A stretch of 10,284 nucleotides of DNA, from assembly GCA_021205645.1 (NCBI GenBank), contig JAJPXE010000232.1:2473-12756 (forward strand). The letters run 5' to 3'. The notes below the pieces were generated by a model. That model had not been told where the DNA came from and searched no databases. It saw only the letters and a program-made list of their open reading frames with translations. Shown piece after piece: positions 5,403-10,284 of this stretch. Each line of letters begins with the position of its first letter. Position 1 is the stretch's first letter. This stretch comes from Candidatus Gastranaerophilales bacterium. Its GTDB lineage: Bacteria; Cyanobacteriota; Vampirovibrionia; Gastranaerophilales; Gastranaerophilaceae. Both the position numbers and the translations under genes were made by a program.

Positions 5403-6485
5403 ATGAAGGTATTAGTCGGGCTGTCAGGCGGAGTAGATTCAGCGGTTGCGGCATTATTACTCAAAAAAGAAGGCTATGAAGTAATCGGAGTAACGATGTC
5501 AATATGGCGTGAGCGGAGCGGCGCGGGGGTGACATCATCGGGCGGTTGCTCACACGGAGCCTGCTTCGGACCTGAAGAAAAAGAAGATATTGAACATGCA
5601 CGACATATTGCGGAGTCTATCGGTATTCCTTATTATGTGTTTGATTGTGCGGATGAATATGAAAAAATCGTACTTGATAATTTTAAAAACGAGTACATAT
5701 CCGGCAGAACTCCAAATCCGTGCATAAGATGTAATTCTTTCGTTAAATTTGGAGTTCTGCCGCTGTTTGCGAAACAAAACGGGATAGAGTTTGACAAATT
5801 CGCAACGGGACATTATGCAAAAATTGAAGAAAGGGACGGAAGATTTTTTTTAAAACGTGCATTTGCTTTAAGCAAAGATCAGTCTTATTTTTTATACCGA
5901 TTAAAGCAGGAGCAATTAAAAGACATTTTATTTCCGCTGGGTAATTATTCAAAGGACGAAGTGCGCCGGATTGCGGCGGATAACGGGTTAGGAGTTTCCG
6001 ACAAACCTGACAGTCAGGATTTTTATGAGGGAGATTACAACGAACTGCTGGGGATTGAAGATAAAACGGGGGATATTGTCGATATAGACGGAAATATTCT
6101 TGCAAAGCATAGAGGAATTTGGAATTATACAATCGGTCAAAGAAAGAGACTCGGTGTTTCTTCTTCTAAACCGCTCTATGTATTGGAGCTAAGAAAGGAT
6201 AGTAATGAAGTTGTTGTAGGTTCTATAGATAAAACATTTAAGAAATCGCTTATAGCGGCAGATTTGAGCTTTTCCGGAATATCAGAGATAAATAGACCAA
6301 TAAGGGCTTGTGCAAAAATCCGTTCCGCGCAGACACCTGCTGATGTGTTAATAACACCAATGAGCGGCGATTGTGTTCGTGTAGATTTTGATGAGTATCA
6401 AAAATCCATAGCGGCAGGTCAATCGGTAGTATTTTATGATGGTGATTATGTACTTGGCGGCGGCGTTATTGATGCCGTTCTGTAA
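5403..6485 (+). CDS. mnmA: tRNA-specific 2-thiouridylase MnmA
   Basis: Catalyses 2-thiolation of uridine 34 in the wobble position of tRNAs for Lys, Glu and Gln, using ATP to adenylate the base and sulfur passed from cysteine desulfurase. At 360 aa it is normal length. The PP-loop SGGVDS lies at 8-13, NPCIRCNSFVKFG at 105-117, ATGHYAK at 134-140, KDQSYFLYRL at 158-167, and YTIGQRKRLG at 242-251 opens the C-terminal beta-barrel half. C110 aligns with the first catalytic cysteine of the E. coli enzyme, and C107 makes a CxxC pair. At the second catalytic site, where a SxxxC motif is expected, the sequence is DSQDFY (203-208), with no cysteine. Extra cysteines occur at C49 and C54 (GCSHGAC). A GTG three codons upstream is less likely, because AAAGG lies eight bases before this ATG. 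Confidence 0.93.
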   Translation: MKVLVGLSGGVDSAVAALLLKKEGYEVIGVTMSIWRERSGAGVTSSGGCSHGACFGPEEKEDIEHARHIAESIGIPYYVFDCADEYEKIVLDNFKNEYISGRTPNPCIRCNSFVKFGVLPLFAKQNGIEFDKFATGHYAKIEERDGRFFLKRAFALSKDQSYFLYRLKQEQLKDILFPLGNYSKDEVRRIAADNGLGVSDKPDSQDFYEGDYNELLGIEDKTGDIVDIDGNILAKHRGIWNYTIGQRKRLGVSSSKPLYVLELRKDSNEVVVGSIDKTFKKSLIAADLSFSGISEINRPIRACAKIRSAQTPADVLITPMSGDCVRVDFDEYQKSIAAGQSVVFYDGDYVLGGGVIDAVL

Positions 6486-6554
6486 ACTATCCGGACGGAT
6501 ATCAAATAGAAAACAATATTTGTTCCTTTACTCATGCATACCCCTTATTTTCCC

Positions 6555-6679
6555 TCATTTACCCCTGCGTGTGAGGTAAAAACCATGCAAACTCCGGAAC
6601 ACAATTCATTTACCCCTGCGTGTGAGGTAAAAACCATGCAAACCCCGGAACACAATTCATTTACCCCTGCGTGTGAGGT
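6555..6679. repeat. 51-bp tandem repeat, about 2.5 copies
   Basis: Units at 6555-6605 and 6606-6656 differ at one base (ACTCC versus ACCCC); a third copy (6657-6679) breaks off after TGAGGT. Each unit opens with TCATTTACCCCTGCGTGTGA. 51 is a multiple of three, so an open frame crosses it, but no ribosome binding site or recognisable protein supports coding. The truncated third unit and the following sequence contain two interleaved complementary pairs (see 6664-6729). The rest of 6486-6890 has a short palindrome (6488-6501) after mnmA but no gene that I can support. Confidence 0.9.
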
Positions 6680-6729
6680 GATACTCTTGCATGACTTGAC
6701 TGTTCCCTTTTCCGCAGGGGGTCACCTCA
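6664..6729. other. Interleaved inverted repeats, possible pseudoknot
   Basis: CCCCTGCG (6664-6671) is complementary to CGCAGGGG (6713-6720), and TGAGGTGA (6674-6681) to TCACCTCA (6722-6729). The order is a-b-a'-b', which cannot nest; it gives either two alternative hairpins or an H-type pseudoknot. The first arms belong to the last copy of the tandem repeat. Confidence 0.45.
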
Positions 6730-6838
6730 GGCGAATTTGTTAACGAACAAGCGGCAGACTATCTATTGAATATATTTTATCTTTCTGCATAGACCAACTA
6801 TAACGCGGTTTTTATGCCGGTAAACAATATCAATATAT

Positions 6839-6857
6839 AACAGAGATTCTGTTTTTT
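6839..6857 (+). terminator. Weak terminator-like hairpin
   Basis: AACAGA (6839-6844), GAT, TCTGTT (6848-6853) then more T residues on the plus strand. The stem is only six pairs and AT-rich. It would close any plus-strand transcript that passes mnmA and the tandem repeat. Confidence 0.3.
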
Positions 6858-6890
6858 AATATCCAAAATTTCTGATATGTACCTCCGGAT

Positions 6891-7088
6891 TTATCCGTTT
6901 TTTACAGCATGTGCAAGAATACCCTTTGTTATGTTTCCAATAGTATTGAGTGCACTAATAGCAGATGTGTGCTTTCCCGAAAAACTGCTGCCGGTAATTC
7001 CCTGTTTTGCAAGTAAAATTTTTTGTCTGGTTGTTGCCATAAATGCCGGAGGCAAAGGAACTTTTGTTGAATTAAATGCGTTGTTCAT
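6891..7088 (-). CDS. Small hypothetical protein (65 aa)
   Basis: A 65-codon frame with a good ribosome binding site (AAGGA six bases before ATG). The product is polar and basic, starting MNNAFNSTKVPLPPAF, followed by TRQKILLAKQGITGSSFSGKH and ISALNTIGNITKGILAHAVKNG. It is Gly/Ser/Thr-rich, with no cysteine, no clear membrane segment and no known motif. A plus-strand frame covers the same bases (6877-7101) but is hydrophobic, lacks a ribosome binding site and looks like its shadow. The gene is downstream of galE on the same strand but separated by a hairpin at 7181-7219, so it is probably transcribed alone. Function unknown. Confidence 0.55.
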   Translation of the reverse strand: MNNAFNSTKVPLPPAFMATTRQKILLAKQGITGSSFSGKHTSAISALNTIGNITKGILAHAVKNG

Positions 7089-7180
7089 ATATTATCCTTA
7101 AGAATCTTATCTATATGAACAATCCTAAAATAAAAAATTGCGTTTTAAAATCAAATATTACATTTTTGTAACAGAGAGAA

Positions 7181-7219
7181 TTTGCGAAAAAATCAAAAAA
7201 ATGACAATTTTTTCGCAAA
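7181..7219 (-). terminator. Terminator-like hairpin after galE
   Basis: Two perfect 13-base arms, TTTGCGAAAAAAT (7181-7193) and ATTTTTTCGCAAA (7207-7219), with a 13-base loop. It starts 20 bases past the galE stop. The T-runs are inside the stem and GC content is low, so termination efficiency is uncertain. A smaller hairpin TTACA-TTTT-TGTAA follows at 7158-7171. Confidence 0.55.
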
Positions 7220-7238
7220 CTCAATAATCCGTAATAAA

Positions 7239-8246
7239 CTATGAAATTCTGCTTTGCAGAACTTTTTCCCACCGGTAGGCAGTATCCGCACTGTCTTTCA
7301 AACTTTTTTCAGGCTTCCAGCCCAGAACCTTAACAGCTTTTTTGTTGTCCGCAACAAGTGATGCCGGATCACCCTCTCGCCGCGGCATAATATTGACTGC
7401 TATATTTTTACCCGTCACTTCTTCACAGGTGCTGAATACCTGTTTCACACTGTTACCATATGTCGTTCCAAGATTGAAAAAGTTCGTTGCACCGCCGCTG
7501 TTAAGATAATCTAAAGCAAGCAAATGTGCATTTGCCAGATCCTCTATATTTATATAATCTCTCACACACGTACCGTCTGCGGTATCATAGTCAATGCCAT
7601 ACATCTCAAAAGTTTTTCCCGATGAAAATGTAGATTTAAGAATGTTAGGTATTAAATGAGTTTCAGGCTCATGCCATTCACCTATACGGCTCTTTTCATC
7701 TGCTCCCGCTACATTGAAATATCTTAAACGTACACTTCTTAATCCGTATGCTCTGTCGTAATCGTCCAAAATACGCTCAATCATCAGTTTTGTACTACCA
7801 TATGGATTTATCGGGTTTTGAGGATGCTTTTCATCTATCGGTATATATACCGGCTCACCATACGTTGCGGCAGTAGATGAAAATACTATCTTTCTGATAT
7901 TGTTTTCCAACATTGCCCTGAAAAGGTTTAGAGAACCATATACATTGTTAAAATAATATTTTTGAGGATTTTTTACGGACTCTCCCACCTGTGAAAATGC
8001 CGCAAAGTGTATAACACCATCTATTTTATAATCTTTGAAAACTTTATTTATCTCTGTAAAGTTTTGTAGATTACCCTTAATAAAATCAATAACTTTTCCC
8101 TTAGCCGGAATATTTTTCAAAGTTTCAACAGTTTCAACATGCCCGATTTCAAGGCTGTCAAAGATAACAACATTTTCTCCCCTATCCAGCAGTGCCATAA
8201 CACAATGACTGCCGATGTATCCTGCTCCGCCCGTTACCAGTATCAT
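7239..8246 (-). CDS. galE: UDP-glucose 4-epimerase GalE
   Basis: An extended short-chain dehydrogenase that interconverts UDP-glucose and UDP-galactose using bound NAD, feeding galactose use and cell-surface polysaccharide synthesis. At 335 aa it is the family's usual length. The Rossmann motif TGGAGYIGSH lies at 5-14, IHFAAFSQVGESV at 79-91, FSSTAATYG (122-130) carries the active-site Ser/Thr, and the catalytic Y149-x3-K153 lies in NPYGSTK. YFNVAGA (177-183), the LIPNIL substrate loop (198-203) and GDGTCVRDYI-like TADGTCVRDYI (222-232) are all as expected. GGAG lies seven bases before ATG. It is 37 bases downstream of gshA on the same strand, so the two are probably co-transcribed. The last codons hold a small palindrome (TTCTGC-AAA-GCAGAA on the coding strand). 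An epimerase acting on N-acetylated sugars cannot be excluded. Confidence 0.95.
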   Translation of the reverse strand: MILVTGGAGYIGSHCVMALLDRGENVVIFDSLEIGHVETVETLKNIPAKGKVIDFIKGNLQNFTEINKVFKDYKIDGVIHFAAFSQVGESVKNPQKYYFNNVYGSLNLFRAMLENNIRKIVFSSTAATYGEPVYIPIDEKHPQNPINPYGSTKLMIERILDDYDRAYGLRSVRLRYFNVAGADEKSRIGEWHEPETHLIPNILKSTFSSGKTFEMYGIDYDTADGTCVRDYINIEDLANAHLLALDYLNSGGATNFFNLGTTYGNSVKQVFSTCEEVTGKNIAVNIMPRREGDPASLVADNKKAVKVLGWKPEKSLKDSADTAYRWEKVLQSRIS

Positions 8247-8283
8247 ATTCTTTCTCCGTTGATTTTTAACTTGAACAGATTAA

Positions 8284-9549
8284 TTATATTACAACTTCAA
8301 GGTTTAAATCAATCGGAGATAAGCCCTGTGAATTAATCTCAATAATCGGGTCAAGAAAATCTCTGTCGCTGTCCAGTTTTTGTTTAAGCGAGTCTGCGGA
8401 GATTTTTAAAATCTCTTTTGTTATATCCCCCGCACAATAACCCTTAACTTTTGTACCCAGTGCCAATCGGGGAACATTATACCTGAATTCAGCAATATCA
8501 TTGCAGTTGAATTTGTCTAACAGTGCTTCACAGGCATACATTGCATCAGGGTTATAGAATATCCCCTTATACACTGCAAGGATTGAATACATGTATCTTT
8601 CTTCAACACAATCATGGTTTCTGATTTCAATGAAATTCCTCAGCCTTATCTCAGGAAAAAAGAGATTGGCATGCAGCTTAAAATCATCAATAGTAGCATC
8701 ATAGCCCATATATCCGTCATTGATAAATTTCTTAAAGTTTAATCTGCCGTTCATGTGGATATATTTACCGTCTCTTACAATATATATCAGAGGAACTTCC
8801 AGAAGTGTTTTAACATAATCTTCAAAAGTCATATCCTGTTTGAATTTTGTTGCAAAACCGCACCTCTCATTATCGGTATTAAGCCAGGCCAGAGCCCTGA
8901 AACTCTTATATCCGGTATCAACACCGCCCCGAATTTTTGAATTTGCGTACATTGCGGTGATAAACGGAGAAAGCCTGTTTGCCAGATTAAACTTCCTTAT
9001 TGCATCCTGCTCGTCTTTAAAATCTATTCCGACCTGTATCCCCGCCGTTTCTCTCATCATTACGTCAGATAATATCCCCCAGAGATAATTCGCCATTAGC
9101 TTATACCTTTTTTTAGGGATAATTTTTATATTTTTATATGTTGATTTCGGATAGATACCGTAGTTTAAAAGTTCAACATCATATTTGTCAAATAAAGGTA
9201 TAAGTACTTTATTAATTTCATCTGTTTTTTGTTTAAGTCCGGTGATTGTTTTTTGAGGTTCAAGGCTGAGTTCTATTTGTGAGCCGGGTTCTAAAGTTAT
9301 TGTGTCGTGGATTTTCTTTAACCCGATAATCTCTTTCCCATCAAGAATATAATCCCAGTTATCCTCTTTTGCAAACTCTTTCAAAAGCTCACAAACCCCG
9401 AATTCACCGTAATATGATACTGCCGTGTTATCATTTTTGTTTACCGGCAAACGCTCATATTCCAGACCGAGTAATTCTTCCTCCTTACAGCCGGTATAAA
9501 ATATGTTCGTCAAACTTTTTATTGATAATTTCTCTTTGCAATATGTCAT
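8284..9549 (-). CDS. gshA: Glutamate-cysteine ligase, plant/cyanobacterial-type
   Basis: Joins glutamate and cysteine with ATP to make gamma-glutamylcysteine, the first step of glutathione synthesis. The order of motifs matches the plant-like glutamate-cysteine ligase family (GCS2): GLEYERLPV (28-36, metal-binding acids), ITLEPGSQIELSLEP (84-98), RETAGIQVGIDF (166-177), PFITAMYANS (195-204), then the LFFPEIRLRNFIEIRNHD block (296-313), which aligns with the plant FPEVRLK-Y-EMR segment. Length (421 aa) is slightly short but complete. AAGGAG lies five bases before ATG, and a TATAAT box (9566-9571) lies close upstream. galE follows 37 bases later. No glutathione synthetase gene is in the window. 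A related amide ligase such as EgtA is a less likely alternative. Confidence 0.87.
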   Translation of the reverse strand: MTYCKEKLSIKSLTNIFYTGCKEEELLGLEYERLPVNKNDNTAVSYYGEFGVCELLKEFAKEDNWDYILDGKEIIGLKKIHDTITLEPGSQIELSLEPQKTITGLKQKTDEINKVLIPLFDKYDVELLNYGIYPKSTYKNIKIIPKKRYKLMANYLWGILSDVMMRETAGIQVGIDFKDEQDAIRKFNLANRLSPFITAMYANSKIRGGVDTGYKSFRALAWLNTDNERCGFATKFKQDMTFEDYVKTLLEVPLIYIVRDGKYIHMNGRLNFKKFINDGYMGYDATIDDFKLHANLFFPEIRLRNFIEIRNHDCVEERYMYSILAVYKGIFYNPDAMYACEALLDKFNCNDIAEFRYNVPRLALGTKVKGYCAGDITKEILKISADSLKQKLDSDRDFLDPIIEINSQGLSPIDLNLEVVI

Positions 9550-9565
9550 TTCTTCTCCTTAAATT

Positions 9566-9571
9566 ATTATA
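9566..9571 (-). promoter_or_regulatory. Possible gshA -10 box
   Basis: A consensus TATAAT on the minus strand, 16 bases before the gshA start; no good -35 is seen. Transcription from it would start at or just before the ribosome binding site, giving a very short leader, so a promoter further upstream is equally possible. Confidence 0.3.
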
Positions 9572-9682
9572 TTTCAAAATTATCAAATAAACAGATAAAA
9601 GGTTTTACCTGTATGTATTATCTAATGGAATAATTTTTTTTATGTTCTGGTGTATATGAAAAACTATCCGGGCAGAAAATTA

Positions 9683-9714
9683 CGGGACGGAAAATTTTTA
9701 ATTTTTTCGTCCCG
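9683..9714 (-). terminator. Terminator hairpin after the YkgJ-type gene
   Basis: CGGGACG (9683-9689) pairs with CGTCCCG (9708-9714), continued inward by A-run and T-run pairing. It begins five bases after the stop of the YkgJ-type gene and separates it from gshA. It resembles the palindrome at 1997-2028. Confidence 0.65.
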
Positions 9715-9719
9715 ATTTT

Positions 9720-10274
9720 CTACCAATCTTTAGAACCGAATTTATCGTATAGTTTTATACGTTCATCAATCTTATTAATTAATTTTTGATACAATTGTTT
9801 TTCTTTTCGGGTAATATTGGTTTTAATTTTTGTCTGATAGTACAATCTTCCTTCTTTGAGTTTGCGTATTTTCTTTTTATGTGCTTCTCTTTCGACAAAC
9901 AACCAACCCACAAACCCGCAATCAGGCGGCAAAACAGTCCACGGAGATGACGGAAAAATTCTGCATACCTCAAGCCGTGTTTCGTATCTGGAACATAAAT
10001 TATCATCGTTCAAAAAACGACATTTATAGAAAGTTTTGTTCTCATAATCGGGAATATTCAAAACAATCGATTTGTCTTCAAGCATTGCATCTTTATAAGA
10101 ATTATACGGCTCAAACAATTCTAAGAATTCCATTGAGCTTTTGTCGCCCTTTGAAGCTTTTCGGACAAGTTCATCATGTGAAATTAAGGCAACAACAACA
10201 CGGCAGCATTTGCCGCATTGCCTGCATAGCCTTTGTGGACGTCTTGCTATTAAATCTTTACTTGTATAGTCCAT
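9720..10274 (-). CDS. YkgJ-family Cys-cluster protein
   Basis: A member of the YkgJ (zinc- or iron-chelating) family of small Cys-rich proteins. The N-terminal cluster is CRQCGKCC (C17, C20, C23, C24), followed by YKCRFL (C85), DNLCSRYETRLEVCRIFP (C94, C104) and a further C119. The spacing matches the family pattern of CxxCxxCC, CxFL, CxxYxxRPxxCRxFP. Such proteins are thought to bind a metal or Fe-S centre, but the biochemical role is not settled. The C-terminal 60 residues are Lys/Arg-rich and helical (HKKKIRKLKEGRLYYQTK) and may bind nucleic acid or form a coil. Only ten bases lie upstream in the window, so the ribosome binding site is not visible and an in-frame start further upstream cannot be excluded. 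A terminator follows it. Confidence 0.85.
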   Translation of the reverse strand: MDYTSKDLIARRPQRLCRQCGKCCRVVVALISHDELVRKASKGDKSSMEFLELFEPYNSYKDAMLEDKSIVLNIPDYENKTFYKCRFLNDDNLCSRYETRLEVCRIFPSSPWTVLPPDCGFVGWLFVEREAHKKKIRKLKEGRLYYQTKIKTNITRKEKQLYQKLINKIDERIKLYDKFGSKDW

Positions 10275-10284
10275 ACCATTATTA

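Noticed and set aside
5743..6132. 129-aa minus-strand frame inside mnmA
   Set aside because: Antisense shadow of a conserved enzyme; no start signal.
6555..6679. CRISPR array
   Set aside because: The repeat is uniform over its full 51 bases with no variable spacers, and only two and a half units are present.
6534..6743. 69-aa frame across the 51-bp repeat
   Set aside because: It is open because the repeat length is a multiple of three; no ribosome binding site and no sensible protein sequence.
6877..7101. 74-aa plus-strand frame opposite the 65-aa ORF
   Set aside because: No ribosome binding site; the minus-strand frame has one at ideal spacing.

Overview
The window comes from an AT-rich bacterial chromosome, most likely a gut member of the non-photosynthetic Cyanobacteria (Vampirovibrionia/Melainabacteria, order Gastranaerophilales). 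This is inferred from gene content and protein style: a plant/cyanobacterial-type glutamate-cysteine ligase, a NarL-type response regulator, a small HEAT-repeat protein, and a large orphan hydrophobic protein that begins MRIQRQ. No rRNA, tRNA, CRISPR, transposase or phage gene is visible. The window is mostly housekeeping genes separated by unusually structured intergenic regions.

Layout: a palindrome at the left edge (1-37), then a minus-strand HEAT-repeat gene (69-344). Next is a 400-base intergenic region with a perfect 12-bp inverted repeat and a GC-rich island. A response regulator (742-1404, +) converges on rdgB (1401-1973, -), and their stop codons overlap. Divergent from rdgB is a uridine kinase-like gene (2144-3013, +), followed by a foldable segment and a plausible 50-aa ORF (3255-3407, +). 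A 508-aa orphan protein with hydrophobic segments (3572-5098, -) faces mnmA (5403-6485, +) across a divergent control region. A 51-bp tandem repeat (6555-6679) and a 65-aa ORF (6891-7088, -) follow. The right third is all minus strand: a YkgJ-type Cys-cluster protein (9720-10274), a terminator-like hairpin, then gshA (8284-9549) and galE (7239-8246) in a likely operon.

The most interesting element is between the 508-aa gene and mnmA. On the minus strand, a good sigma70-like promoter (TTGACA, 18-bp spacer, TATATT) is followed at once by a ribosome binding site and a 23-codon ORF with four consecutive cysteine codons. After that come three mutually exclusive pairings (1:2, 2:3, 3:4), the last being a U-rich intrinsic terminator directly before the ribosome binding site of the 508-aa gene. 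This is the layout of a ribosome-mediated attenuator and predicts cysteine-responsive expression of a protein of unknown function.

Several neighbours concern sulfur or thiols: MnmA uses cysteine-derived sulfur for tRNA 2-thiolation, GshA consumes cysteine, and the YkgJ-type protein has a Cys metal-binding cluster. MnmA itself is unusual, with CxxC at its first catalytic site and no cysteine where the second catalytic cysteine is expected. A functional link among these genes is inference only.
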